Positions 27,201 to 35,609 of a stretch of 56,878 nucleotides of DNA are shown piece after piece; the stretch's first letter is position 1, and each line of letters begins with the position of its first letter. The notes beneath the pieces were generated by a model that saw only the letters and a list, made by a program, of their open reading frames with translations, was not told where the DNA came from and made no database searches. A program made the translations under genes and the position numbers. Source of the stretch: J029 sp964482495 (GTDB taxonomy: Bacteria > Planctomycetota > UBA1135). The DNA is taken from assembly GCA_964482495.1 (NCBI GenBank), contig CAYZXS010000025.1:1-56878 (forward strand). Reading direction: 5' to 3'.

Positions 27201-27953
27201 TCAGATCGAGTTCAGCCGGCCGCCGTCGACCGCCAGGCTCTGGCCGCGCACGTAGGCCCCCTCGGGGCTGGCGAGGAAGGCAGCCGCCGCCGCCAGCTCC
27301 TCGGGGCGGCCCAGCCGCCCCTCGGGGATGCTGGCCAGCCAGGCGGCCTCGACGGCCGCCTCCTCCACCCCCTGGCGCTCGGCGTTGCCCTGCTTCAGGC
27401 TCGCCAGCCGTTCCGTGTCGGTGAAGCCTGGCAGCAGGTTGTTGATCGTCAGCCCCGGCGGCAGCTCCTTCGACACCGTCTTCGACCACGAGGCCATGGC
27501 GCCGCGGATGGTGTTGCTGACCCCGAGGTTCGGGATCGGCTCCTTCACCGAAGTCGAGATCACGTTCAAGACCCGGCCGTAGCCGGCCTCGACCATGCCC
27601 GGCAGCAGCCGCTGCACCAGCAGGTGGCTGGCCATGACGTGGCGGCGGAACGCGCGGCCGAACTCGTCGACGCCCGCCTGCAGGATCGGGCCGCCCGGGG
27701 GGCCGCCGGTGTTATTGACCAGGATCTGCGCCGCCGGAAGCTCGGGGAGCTCGAGCTGGTCCAGGTCGCAGACCACGCTCCCGGCCAGACCGAGCGTCGC
27801 CAGCTTGTCCGCCGAGCGCGCCAGGCCCCAGACCTCCGCGCCCTCCTCCCGGAAGCGCAGCGCGATGGCCCGGCCGATGCCGGAGCTGGCGCCGCAGACC
27901 AGGGCGGTCAAGCCGTCCAGCCGCCGCGGCGCGGTGTTGGCCTCGGCGGTCAT
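27201..27953 (-). CDS. SDR-family oxidoreductase with atypical active site
   Basis: The 250-aa product has a Rossmann fold with GASSGIGRAIA (cofactor loop), NNTGGPPGG, and the C-terminal GQSLAVDGGRLNSI. Where classical short-chain dehydrogenases have YxxxK this protein reads SNTIR (in NLGVSNTIRGAMASW), so both the catalytic Tyr and Lys are replaced. This matches a known divergent SDR branch whose activity is unclear. Its start overlaps the tryptophan 2,3-dioxygenase stop as TGATG, so it is tightly coupled to the first gene of the operon. Confidence 0.87.
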   Translation of the reverse strand: MTAEANTAPRRLDGLTALVCGASSGIGRAIALRFREEGAEVWGLARSADKLATLGLAGSVVCDLDQLELPELPAAQILVNNTGGPPGGPILQAGVDEFGRAFRRHVMASHLLVQRLLPGMVEAGYGRVLNVISTSVKEPIPNLGVSNTIRGAMASWSKTVSKELPPGLTINNLLPGFTDTERLASLKQGNAERQGVEEAAVEAAWLASIPEGRLGRPEELAAAAAFLASPEGAYVRGQSLAVDGGRLNSI

Positions 27954-28810
27954 CAGTACCCCCCCTGCTCGCCCTCGCCCCAGAAGCGGTTGCGCACCTC
28001 CCACAGCTCGGGGAAGAAGCGGTTCGGCAGCCGCGACTCGAGGAAGGCCTTGCCGGAGCTGCCGCCGGTGCCCTTCTGGCCGCCGATGGTGCGCGACACC
28101 ATCAGCACGTGGATCGAGCGCCACTTGCTGAACAGGGTGTCGAGGTCGAGCAAGGCCTCGCACACCAGCACCCAGTGGTAGTGGTCCTCGGGCTTGAGGT
28201 AGAGCTCCTTGAGGCAGTCCACCAGCCCCTGGTGCAGCTCGTGCGGTTGAGTGGTGTCGCGCTCGACCAGCTCCTGCGGCACCGGGTGGCCGTCCGCCGC
28301 CAGCGAACGCAGGAACTCGTCGTAGACCGACGGGCCGTCGAAGGCGCGCCGTAGCCGCTCCCGCGCGAAGGCGTCGTCCTCGAAGAACTGGAAGAACCAC
28401 TCGTTGCGCAGGCCGTAGGCGAATTCCATCTCGCGGTACTGCACCGACTGGAAGCCGCTGCCGGTGCCGAGCCCCTTGCGGAAGCCGGCGAACTCCACCG
28501 GCGTCAGGGTCGACAGCAGCTGGATCTGCTGGCACAGGGCCTCGAGGATGGCGTTGACCCGCTTGACGACCTTCAGCGCCCGGCTGACCTGGCCGGCGCG
28601 GAAGGACTGCACCAGCAGGCCGGTCTCGTGCAGCATCTCCTTGAACCACAGCTCGAAGCTCTGGTGGATGATGATGAAGAACATCTCATCGTGGTGCTCC
28701 GGGTCGCTCTGCGGGTGCTGCAGCTCGAGCAGCTCCGGCACCTTCAGATAGCTGTTGTAGTTCAGCTCCTCCAGGACGAGCTTGTCGTAATCGGCGGCGT
28801 TCTGGCTCAC
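27953..28810 (-). CDS. kynA: Tryptophan 2,3-dioxygenase
   Basis: The 285-aa heme enzyme opens the indole ring of L-Trp to N-formylkynurenine. Hallmarks are HDEMFFIIIHQSFELWFKEML with active-site His49, FRKGLGTGSGFQSVQYREME, proximal heme His234 in WRSIHVLMVSRTIGG, and GTGGSSGKAFL. Length and motif order fit the bacterial family. The GTG at 28810 is chosen because it leads directly into NYNSYLKVPELLELQ, the conserved N-terminus. It heads the operon and is divergent from the EVE gene with only 23 nt between starts. Confidence 0.97.
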   Translation of the reverse strand: MSQNAADYDKLVLEELNYNSYLKVPELLELQHPQSDPEHHDEMFFIIIHQSFELWFKEMLHETGLLVQSFRAGQVSRALKVVKRVNAILEALCQQIQLLSTLTPVEFAGFRKGLGTGSGFQSVQYREMEFAYGLRNEWFFQFFEDDAFARERLRRAFDGPSVYDEFLRSLAADGHPVPQELVERDTTQPHELHQGLVDCLKELYLKPEDHYHWVLVCEALLDLDTLFSKWRSIHVLMVSRTIGGQKGTGGSSGKAFLESRLPNRFFPELWEVRNRFWGEGEQGGY

Positions 28811-28821
28811 GGCGGCCAGGA

Positions 28822-28827
28822 TACAAT
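28822..28827 (+). promoter_or_regulatory. Possible -10 element for the EVE-domain gene
   Basis: TACAAT stands 6 nt before the ATG at 28834, in the 23-nt gap between divergent kynA and the EVE gene. Such closeness implies a leaderless transcript. The putative -35 (TTCTGG at 28800-28805, 16-nt spacer) would lie inside kynA and is weak. Confidence 0.45.
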
Positions 28828-28833
28828 CCCCCG

Positions 28834-29247
28834 ATGGCCTACTGGCTCGTGAAGGAAGAACCGGACGAGTACCCCTTCGAGGAGTTCCGGACCGAGAAGC
28901 GGACCGCCTGGACCGGGGTCCGCAACTACCAGGCACGCAACAACCTGCGCGCCATGGCCAAGGGCGACGAGGTGGTCTACTACCACACCGGCAAGGAGCG
29001 GGCGGCGGTCGGCACCGCCAAGGTCGTCAAGACGGCATACGCCGACCCCACCGCCGCCGAGGGCGACTGGTCCTGCGTCGACCTGCGGGTCGGCAAGGCC
29101 TTCCGCCGCGCGGTCGGCCTGAAGGAGATCAAGGCCGACCGGACCCTGGCCGAGTGCGCCCTGGTCAAGCAGGGTCGCCTTTCCGTCGTGCCGCTCGAAG
29201 AATCCGAGTTCCAGCGCCTGCTGGAGCTGGCCGCCGCCCCCGCCTGA
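28834..29247 (+). CDS. EVE-domain protein
   Basis: The 137-aa product is a stand-alone EVE domain (PUA/YTH-like fold): YWLVKEEPDEYPFEEF, WTGVRNYQARNNLRAM, GDEVVYYHTGKERAAVGTAKVV, and LKEIKADRTLAECALVKQGRLSVVPL. EVE proteins bind modified bases; family members are linked to RNA modification and to recognition of modified DNA. The gene is followed after 4 nt by rlmI, an rRNA methyltransferase gene, which fits an RNA-related role. Confidence 0.93.
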   Translation: MAYWLVKEEPDEYPFEEFRTEKRTAWTGVRNYQARNNLRAMAKGDEVVYYHTGKERAAVGTAKVVKTAYADPTAAEGDWSCVDLRVGKAFRRAVGLKEIKADRTLAECALVKQGRLSVVPLEESEFQRLLELAAAPA

Positions 29248-29251
29248 GCCC

Positions 29252-30427
29252 ATGCCCCTCCCCGACCGCTGGGTGCGCCTGGCCGGCAAGCCGCGCGGCC
29301 CGCGCGCCTTCCGGCGCGACGTCGCCGACGCCTCCCCCGGCCTCGAGGCCGGCGACCTGGCCGCCCTGCTGCCCGCCGCCGGCGACGAGGTGCTGGGCTG
29401 GGGCGTCTTCCACCCCGACTCCCTCATCACCTGGCGCGAGCTGCGCCGGGGCCCTGAGCCTCCTGACGAGCAATGGGTGCGCGATCAGGCCGAGGCCGCC
29501 GCGCGCCGCCGCGTCGACTCGCCCGAGGTCGACGAGGCCCTGTGCCGGATCATGCACGCCGAGGGCGACGACTTCCCCGCCATGGTCGTCGACCGCTACG
29601 GCGAACTGCTGTCCGTCGAGCTGTTCTCGACCGCCGCCGTGCCGCTGGCGCAGATCGCCCTGCCCGTGCTCCACGAGTGCCTCGGCACCGCCCACCACCA
29701 GGTCCGCCTCGACCCCGCCGTCGCCCGCGCCGAGCACGAGCAGGCCTTCTGCGAGCGCTCCGAGGGCTGCCCCGAGGTGCTCCAGGTGACCGAGAACGGC
29801 CTGCGCTACGAGATCGACCTGCGTCGCGGCCACAAGACCGGCTTCTTCCTCGACCAGCGCGAGAACCGCGCCCGCCTGCGCCGGCGGGTGGAGGGGCTGG
29901 ACGGCGCCGAGGTCCTCGACGTCTGCTGCTACACCGGCGGCTTCGCCCTCTCGGCCGCCGCCGGGGGCGCGCGCTCGGTCACCGCCATCGACCTGGACGA
30001 GGAGGCCCTGCACACCGCCAAGCGCAACGCCAACCTCAACCAGGAGCGGCGGGTCAAATTCACCCAGGCCGACGCCTTCAGCTATCTGCGCACCCTCGCC
30101 GCCAACGAGCGCCGCTTCGACGTCGTCGTGCTCGACCCGCCGAAGTTCATCTCCAACCGGCGCGAGGTCGAGACCGGCACGGCCAAGTACCACGACCTCA
30201 ACAAGCTGGCGATCCCGCTGGTGCGCGAGGGCGGCCTGCTGCTCAGCTGCTCCTGCTCCGGCCTGCTGAGCGCGGTCGACTTCCAGGAGCGCGTGCGCCA
30301 GGCCGGGCGGCGCGCCGGCAGGACCCTGCGGCTGGAGCGCCTGACCGGCGCTGGTCCCGACCACCCGGTGCGGCTGGACTTCCCCGAGGGCGCGTACCTG
30401 AAGGCGATGTGGCTGCGGGTCGGCTGA
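29252..30427 (+). CDS. RlmI-like 23S rRNA cytosine-5 methyltransferase
   Basis: The 391-aa product has an N-terminal PUA-like region, a central domain with EGDDFPAMVVDRYGE, and a SAM-binding domain with GHKTGFFLDQRENRA, VLDVCCYTGGFALSAA, AIDLDEEAL, VVLDPPKF and SCSCSG. The order is that of RlmI/YccW, which methylates C1962 of 23S rRNA; the catalytic cysteine lies in the SCSCSG region. It forms an operon with the EVE-domain gene. The exact target in this organism cannot be read from the sequence. Confidence 0.92.
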   Translation: MPLPDRWVRLAGKPRGPRAFRRDVADASPGLEAGDLAALLPAAGDEVLGWGVFHPDSLITWRELRRGPEPPDEQWVRDQAEAAARRRVDSPEVDEALCRIMHAEGDDFPAMVVDRYGELLSVELFSTAAVPLAQIALPVLHECLGTAHHQVRLDPAVARAEHEQAFCERSEGCPEVLQVTENGLRYEIDLRRGHKTGFFLDQRENRARLRRRVEGLDGAEVLDVCCYTGGFALSAAAGGARSVTAIDLDEEALHTAKRNANLNQERRVKFTQADAFSYLRTLAANERRFDVVVLDPPKFISNRREVETGTAKYHDLNKLAIPLVREGGLLLSCSCSGLLSAVDFQERVRQAGRRAGRTLRLERLTGAGPDHPVRLDFPEGAYLKAMWLRVG

Positions 30428-30437
30428 GCCGTCAGAC

Positions 30438-30452
30438 GCGCTGGACCAGCGC
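30438..30452. terminator. Short hairpin between convergent genes (weak terminator candidate)
   Basis: GCGCTGG-A-CCAGCGC is a perfect palindrome in the 46-nt gap between convergent rlmI and a VCBS gene. There is no T-run on either side, so it may not end transcription by itself. Confidence 0.3.
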
Positions 30453-30473
30453 CGCCAGCGGCCCGCCGCGAGG

Positions 30474-32105
30474 CTACTGCCGCCCGTCCGGGTCGTAGAC
30501 GTAGCCCTCGAGGCGGCGCCGGTCGACGCCCTCCTCGGTGGCCTTGCGCCGGCGCAAGACCAGCACCTCCTCGCGCCCGTCGCCGTCGAAGTCGCGCACG
30601 GCCATGGCTTGCGGCAGGGCCCATCCCTCCGGGGCAGGCCGGGTGAAGCTCGGCTTGGTGGACTCCGCCAGGTCGAGCAGCACCGAGGCGCGCCCGAACA
30701 GCCAGCCGACCAGCTTGTCGGCGTCCAGCTCCAGGCTCTTGCCGCCGCGCAGCAGGTCGCGCAGGAACAGGCTCCCGGTCTCTCCCAGCATCGCCGGGTC
30801 GCGGACCAGGCCGCGCCATCCGCGCAGGCGCCCGTCCGGCTCGAGCAGCACCAGGTCGCTCTGCACGCCGTCGCCGTCGAAGTCGGCCAGGCGCACGATC
30901 GTCCGCCGCAGCTCGTCGGCGGCGTCGCGGCCGGCGTAGAGGTTCTTCAGCGACGGCGACTTCACCGCCAGGCTCTTGCTCTGCGGCATCGGCCGCTTGC
31001 GGAAGCGCCCGTTGCCCAGGCCCTCGTACGCCAGCAGGTCGAAGTCGAGGGTGAAGCTGAAGACGGTCCAGGTGAGCATCCGGGCCAGAGACACGTCCTC
31101 GACCCGCAGCAGCACCAGGTCCGGGATGTCGTCGTTGTCCACCGGCACGGCGTAGGCGTAGAGCACGTTGCCTGCGGTCGGCAGCTGGTCTCGCGGGCGG
31201 CGCAGGTCGAGGCCCTGCTCGCCGCCGAGGTAGACGATCACGGTGCCGCCGGCGAGCACGATCAGGTCGTCGGCGCCGTCCAGGTTGAGGTCCGCCCACT
31301 CCTCCCAGACGCCTTGCTGGGAGAGGCTGGCGAGGTTGCCGACGTCCAGCTGCAGCTCCGGGAGGCGCTCCTCGAAGCGGGCCAGGTCGACCTCGGTGGT
31401 CGGGTCCGGCGGCAGGCCGTCCTCGCCGGCGATGTACTGGAAGATCCCCTGGCCGTCCTGCAGCAGCAGGTCCGGGCGGCCGTCGCCGCTGAGGTCGCGC
31501 ATCCGGATCGCAGGGATGCGCATGGTCCGCGACACCCGGCCGAGCAGGTCGCGGCGGCCGGGCTGGCCGCCGACCTCGAGCCGCAGCGAGGTGCTCATGC
31601 GCAGCTCGGGGCCGGAGACGAAGCCGGCGGCAGAGCCGAACCAGAGCCGCACCCGGTCGCCCAGCGGCACCACCAGGTCGGCGACGCCGTCGCCGTCGGC
31701 GTCGCTGATCAGCTCGGCCGGCCGGTGGCCGCGCGGGATCCGGCCGCGGGCACCCAGCTCCGGCAGGAGGACCTCCCAACGCAGGCCTTCCTGGTCGTAC
31801 CGCAGCCGCTGCAGGCTGTCGCCGTCGACCAGGAGCAGCAGCTCGTCGAGGCCGTCGCCGTCGGCGTCGGCCACCGACCACAGGCCGGCCTCGCCCGGCA
31901 TGGAGGCGAGCTGGTCCTCGCCGTCGGCGTTGGCCCAGCGCAGCTCGCGGCCGCGGACCTGCACCAGGTCGGTGCCGCCGTCCCCGTCGAGGTCGAAGAG
32001 GGCCAGGTGCCCGGGCTCGGGCTCGATGACGCGGAAGCCGTTCTGGGCGGGGAGCGCGGCGGCGCCGGCCGCGGCCAGGAGCAGGGCGAGGAGCGGCCCG
32101 CGCAT
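30474..32105 (-). CDS. Secreted VCBS/FG-GAP repeat protein
   Basis: The 543-aa product has a signal peptide (LLALLLAAAGAAALPAQ) and multiple propeller repeats with DxDGDG or DLxGDG loops: LFDLDGDGGTDLVQV, VADADGDGLDELLLLVDG, ISDADGDGVADLVVPLG, MRDLSGDGRPDLLLQDG, LNLDGADDLIVLAGG, LADFDGDGVQSDLVLLEPDG and VRDFDGDGREEVLVLRRR. It is the last gene of an ABC-transporter operon; its ATG overlaps the upstream stop as TGATG. Calcium-stabilised extracytoplasmic propeller is the expected fold; function is unknown. Confidence 0.85.
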   Translation of the reverse strand: MRGPLLALLLAAAGAAALPAQNGFRVIEPEPGHLALFDLDGDGGTDLVQVRGRELRWANADGEDQLASMPGEAGLWSVADADGDGLDELLLLVDGDSLQRLRYDQEGLRWEVLLPELGARGRIPRGHRPAELISDADGDGVADLVVPLGDRVRLWFGSAAGFVSGPELRMSTSLRLEVGGQPGRRDLLGRVSRTMRIPAIRMRDLSGDGRPDLLLQDGQGIFQYIAGEDGLPPDPTTEVDLARFEERLPELQLDVGNLASLSQQGVWEEWADLNLDGADDLIVLAGGTVIVYLGGEQGLDLRRPRDQLPTAGNVLYAYAVPVDNDDIPDLVLLRVEDVSLARMLTWTVFSFTLDFDLLAYEGLGNGRFRKRPMPQSKSLAVKSPSLKNLYAGRDAADELRRTIVRLADFDGDGVQSDLVLLEPDGRLRGWRGLVRDPAMLGETGSLFLRDLLRGGKSLELDADKLVGWLFGRASVLLDLAESTKPSFTRPAPEGWALPQAMAVRDFDGDGREEVLVLRRRKATEEGVDRRRLEGYVYDPDGRQ

Positions 32106-33619
32106 CAGCGCCTCCTCGCCACGTAGACCTCGACCGCCTCGGGCTTCCTCACCACCAGGTCGCCGATCTGGTCGCCGTCGAGGTCCTCCACCAGGACCAG
32201 CGAGCCGAGGGCCTCGACCTCGAAGCGGCGCTGCGGCCGCGGCGAGACCTCGCGGTCGCCGTCGTCGTCTCGGATGGCCCGGACCTCGAGCACGCCGGCG
32301 GAGTCGCTCTCCAGCAGGTCGGCGCCGCCGTCGCCGAGCAGGTCCGCGGGCACCGCCGGGACGACGCTGAAGGCGGTGAAGTCGTCGGCGTCGTACTCGC
32401 GCTCATAGCTGAGGACCGGCCGCCTGCCGTGGCCGCCGTCCTCGCGGGCGGCGTAGCCGAGCACCCGGTGCTCGATGTCGACCTTGCCGCCGCCGAGCAC
32501 CCCGACGTCCAGGCTCCAACAGCTCAAGACCAGGTCCGGCCTGCCGTCTGCCGGGGCCAGATCGGCGAGTCGCGGCCGCAGGAGGTCGGTCTCGGTCGCG
32601 ACGATGCTGTCGGGCTTGGCGAGGATGGCCTTGCCCTGGCCGCGGAAGGGGTCGAGGAAGAGCAGCACCTCCCAGTCCACGGCCAAGGAGAAGCCGGTCT
32701 CGCGACGAGTGACCATGAGGTCCACCGCCGGCCCGCCGCCGGCGTCGACCAGCTCCAGGCCGGCGACCTCCCAGTCGCCGCCGGACTCGTAGGGCATCAC
32801 CAGGTCCGGCGCCGGCGCGAAGCGCGGCGACTGCTCCTCTGGCCCCAGCCGGTGCACGAAGAGGCTGCCCTGCCACTCGTAGAGCAGGTCGAGCCGGCCG
32901 TCGCCGTCGGCGTCGGCGAACCACGGCAAGGGCAGCTGCTCGGAGGCGTAGGCCGCCGGCGGCAGGGCCATCGGGCTCGGGTCCTCGTCGGGGACCATGA
33001 GGTCCGCCAGCGGCTGGCCCGCGACCGCCACCGGGCCGAGCTTGAAGGAGACGTCCAAGGCCGGCCGGCGCCCCGAAGCCGGCTTCAGCTCGACGTCGCC
33101 GAGCACCGCCCCGTCGGCGGCGAAGACGCGGAAGCCGGTCCAGGTCGGCAGCGCGACCTCGTCCCGGCCGTCGCCGTCGAGGTCGGCCACCGCCGGCCAG
33201 AAGGGCAGCTGCCGGTGGGAGGGCAAATCGAGCAGGAAGTCGGCGCCGCCGATCTTGTGGATGCCGCGGTAGCCCTCGGCCTGCGTCGGCAGGGCGAAAG
33301 CAGAACCGCGAGTGGTGAGCAGCAGCTCGACGCCCGGGTGCTCGGGCAGGAAGTCCCCCACCCCCCAGGAGACGATGTCCTTCTTCATCACGACGCGGCG
33401 GTCCGGTCCCGCGGCGACGGCGCCGTCCGCGCGCAGCCGGTGGACCTGGATCACGCGCTCGCCGTCCTCCTCGCGCACGGCGAGGAAGAGGTCGCGCAGG
33501 CCGTCGCCGTCGGCGTCGGCGAAGGTCAGCTCGAGCAGGTCGCCGTCGACGGGCAGCACGCTCTTCACGTGCGAGACGCTCTGCGGGAGAGCGGCGAGGA
33601 GCAGCGGCGCCAGGATCAT
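32105..33619 (-). CDS. Secreted VCBS/FG-GAP repeat protein
   Basis: The 504-aa product starts MILAPLLLAALPQSVS, a short signal peptide. Propeller-type loops include FADADGDGLRDLFLAVREEDG, VADLDGDGRDEVALPTWTG, FADADGDGRLDLLYEW and VEDLDGDQIGDLVVRKP. The ATG at 33619 overlaps the stop of the PDZ lipoprotein gene as ATGA, which fixes the start. It is probably functionally paired with the next VCBS gene: similar length, same operon, similar repeat spacing. Whether it is secreted by the co-encoded ABC system cannot be decided from the sequence. Confidence 0.85.
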   Translation of the reverse strand: MILAPLLLAALPQSVSHVKSVLPVDGDLLELTFADADGDGLRDLFLAVREEDGERVIQVHRLRADGAVAAGPDRRVVMKKDIVSWGVGDFLPEHPGVELLLTTRGSAFALPTQAEGYRGIHKIGGADFLLDLPSHRQLPFWPAVADLDGDGRDEVALPTWTGFRVFAADGAVLGDVELKPASGRRPALDVSFKLGPVAVAGQPLADLMVPDEDPSPMALPPAAYASEQLPLPWFADADGDGRLDLLYEWQGSLFVHRLGPEEQSPRFAPAPDLVMPYESGGDWEVAGLELVDAGGGPAVDLMVTRRETGFSLAVDWEVLLFLDPFRGQGKAILAKPDSIVATETDLLRPRLADLAPADGRPDLVLSCWSLDVGVLGGGKVDIEHRVLGYAAREDGGHGRRPVLSYEREYDADDFTAFSVVPAVPADLLGDGGADLLESDSAGVLEVRAIRDDDGDREVSPRPQRRFEVEALGSLVLVEDLDGDQIGDLVVRKPEAVEVYVARRR

Positions 33620-34557
33620 TCGGACTCCCCGCCGGCCGGGTGCATGCTCGACTCGAGCAGGGCCTCGCCGGACTTCCAGGAGATCAGGGACAGGATGGAG
33701 TATTCGGTTTCGTGGCCGAGGGATTGCTTCTGGAAGATCGACAGCAGGATGAGGTCGCCGACCACCAGCGACTCGCGCTGCTGCGACGGGTCCTGGCTCC
33801 AGCTCCACAGCGGCCAGAAGGAGTGCGAGACCAGCTGCCGCTCCGGGCTCCAGGCGCGGAAGCGGACCTGGCGCTCCTCCCCGTCCGGCCGGCGCAGCAC
33901 CATGCGCGCCTTGTCCCCTGGGCGCAGCTCCAGGCGGAGCCGGCGCACCAGCTCCGCCGCCGAGCCGGGGTCGGCCCCCTGGAAGGAGATGACGCGGTCA
34001 CCCTCGCGGGCGCCGGCGTCTCGTAGCGGGCTGTGGGCGGCGATGCGGCCGATCTCGGGGTAGGCGCCGTCGCTCCGGCTGTCGCGGAAGGCGGCCCGGA
34101 CCAAGGCGCGGTCGACGTGGTAGAGCAGGCGCACCTGCCCGAGCGCGGAGCGGAGCTCGACCGCTACCGGCACCTCCAGCACCGCGGTGCCGCGCTCTAC
34201 CCGGAGCAGGGCTTGCCGGGGCTGCTCGACGCCGCGCAGCAGGGACTCCAGGCGGCCGGGGTCGTCGACGGGGGTGCCGTCGAAGGCCAGCAGCACGTCG
34301 CCGGTGCGCAAGCCGGCGCGCTGGGCCGGGGAGCCGGGAGAGACGCTGACCACGCGGACCCCCGGTCGGATCTCCAGTTCCTCGAGGCTGTCGGACTCGT
34401 TCGGGGCGACCTCGGCGCCGAGCCAACCGCGCTCAGCAGGCTCGTCCTCGACCGCGCCCTCGAGCTCGAGCAGGCCCTTCGGCGCGGGAAGGGATTGGTG
34501 CACAGCGCAGGCGGCGAGGGGCAGCAGGCTGAGGGTGGCGGCGATGGTCCGCAGCAT
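33616..34557 (-). CDS. Lipoprotein with two PDZ domains
   Basis: The 313-aa product carries a lipoprotein signal (LLPLAAC). PDZ domain 1 lies at about residues 44-125 (GWLGAEVAPN, VVSVSPGSPAQRAGLRTGDVLLAFDGTPV). A second PDZ-like domain at about 160-225 reads IAAHSPLRDAGAREGDRVISFQGADP. No protease domain is present, so it is a peptide-binding scaffold rather than a DegP-type enzyme. It sits between an ABC permease gene (TGATG overlap) and two secreted propeller genes (ATGA overlap), suggesting a periplasmic adaptor for the same system. Confidence 0.85.
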   Translation of the reverse strand: MLRTIAATLSLLPLAACAVHQSLPAPKGLLELEGAVEDEPAERGWLGAEVAPNESDSLEELEIRPGVRVVSVSPGSPAQRAGLRTGDVLLAFDGTPVDDPGRLESLLRGVEQPRQALLRVERGTAVLEVPVAVELRSALGQVRLLYHVDRALVRAAFRDSRSDGAYPEIGRIAAHSPLRDAGAREGDRVISFQGADPGSAAELVRRLRLELRPGDKARMVLRRPDGEERQVRFRAWSPERQLVSHSFWPLWSWSQDPSQQRESLVVGDLILLSIFQKQSLGHETEYSILSLISWKSGEALLESSMHPAGGESE

Positions 34558-35609
34558 CAGAGTCTCTTACGCGGGAAGAGGGAGGTGGCGACGGCGAAAA
34601 AGACCGCCGCCTGGATCCAGGTCCAGCGCAGGCCCTGGGCCAGCGCCTCGGGCGACGGCGGCACCGTGTCGGTGAAGCCGTCGCCGATGCGACGGGCGAT
34701 CCGGAGGGCGCTGTCGTTGCCCATGCCCGGCAACCAGTCGGCGAACACGAAGCCGGCCTTATCGGCCATTTCCGGGGCGAGGAAGACGCTGAAGAGGACA
34801 ACGAGGGTGGTCGCCGCCCCGCTGGCGAGAGCGCCGGTCGGCAGGAGGATGGAGAGCAAGAAGGCGAACAGGGCCAGCGCGACCAAGGGGGGAACCGCCT
34901 GCCGCAGCGCCTGGCGCACGCCGCTGGCGACCTCGTCCTCGAGGAAGACCAGGTACGGGATCTGCGAGTAGAAGTCGTCGTCCTCTGGCAGCTCGAAGAC
35001 CGGGATGCCGAGGCTTTCGCTGGCCTCCGGCCCTTCGAGGCCTTCCTCCTCGACCAGGTGCACCCAGGCCGCGAGGTCGCCGCCGTTCATCCCCCGCTCG
35101 GCGAGCCAGTCGTCGAAGCGCTGCTGCGCGCCGGCGTCCTCGGTGGCGAAGAAGGGCTCGGAGACCGCGTGGCCGCCGTCGTAGAGCAAGGCGCAGCCGA
35201 GGCCGGCGGAGAGCAGCGCCGCCGCCCCCAGCACGAAGGGGCAGAAGACCGCCGTCAGGCCGCGCGCGGCGGCGTAGGCCGGCCGGGAGATGCCGCGGGT
35301 CAGGGGATCGCGCACGGCGCAGTGGGCGATCTCCCGCGGCAGGGCGCCGCCGACCAGCACCAGCGCCGCCAGCTCCGCCAACGCCAGGCCGAAGCCCGCC
35401 GCCTGGGCGAAGCGCGGCCAGAAGTTGGCGCGCGCCGCGTCCACGTTCTCGGCCAGCCCTTCGCCGCCCGGCAGCACCGCCGGCGCCGCCCAGGTCCCGA
35501 GCACCTGCAGCAGCACCCCCAGGACCACCAGGACCAGGCCGAAGCGCAGGCTGCGGCGATGGAAGAGGGCGTAGAGCTCGCCGCGGAGGGCCCGAAGGAA
35601 GCCGCTCAT
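34557..35609 (-). CDS. ABC-2 type transporter permease
   Basis: The 350-aa membrane protein opens FLRALRGELYALFHRRSLRFGLVLVVLGVLL, the usual cytoplasmic elbow and first helix of ABC-2 permeases. About six helices follow, with a long soluble loop after the third (roughly residues 135-225, EPFFATEDAGAQQRFDDWLAERG). It overlaps the ATPase gene upstream by ATGA-type coupling and the PDZ gene downstream. The substrate is unknown; relatives act in export, cofactor-enzyme maturation or gliding. Confidence 0.85.
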   Translation of the reverse strand: MSGFLRALRGELYALFHRRSLRFGLVLVVLGVLLQVLGTWAAPAVLPGGEGLAENVDAARANFWPRFAQAAGFGLALAELAALVLVGGALPREIAHCAVRDPLTRGISRPAYAAARGLTAVFCPFVLGAAALLSAGLGCALLYDGGHAVSEPFFATEDAGAQQRFDDWLAERGMNGGDLAAWVHLVEEEGLEGPEASESLGIPVFELPEDDDFYSQIPYLVFLEDEVASGVRQALRQAVPPLVALALFAFLLSILLPTGALASGAATTLVVLFSVFLAPEMADKAGFVFADWLPGMGNDSALRIARRIGDGFTDTVPPSPEALAQGLRWTWIQAAVFFAVATSLFPRKRL

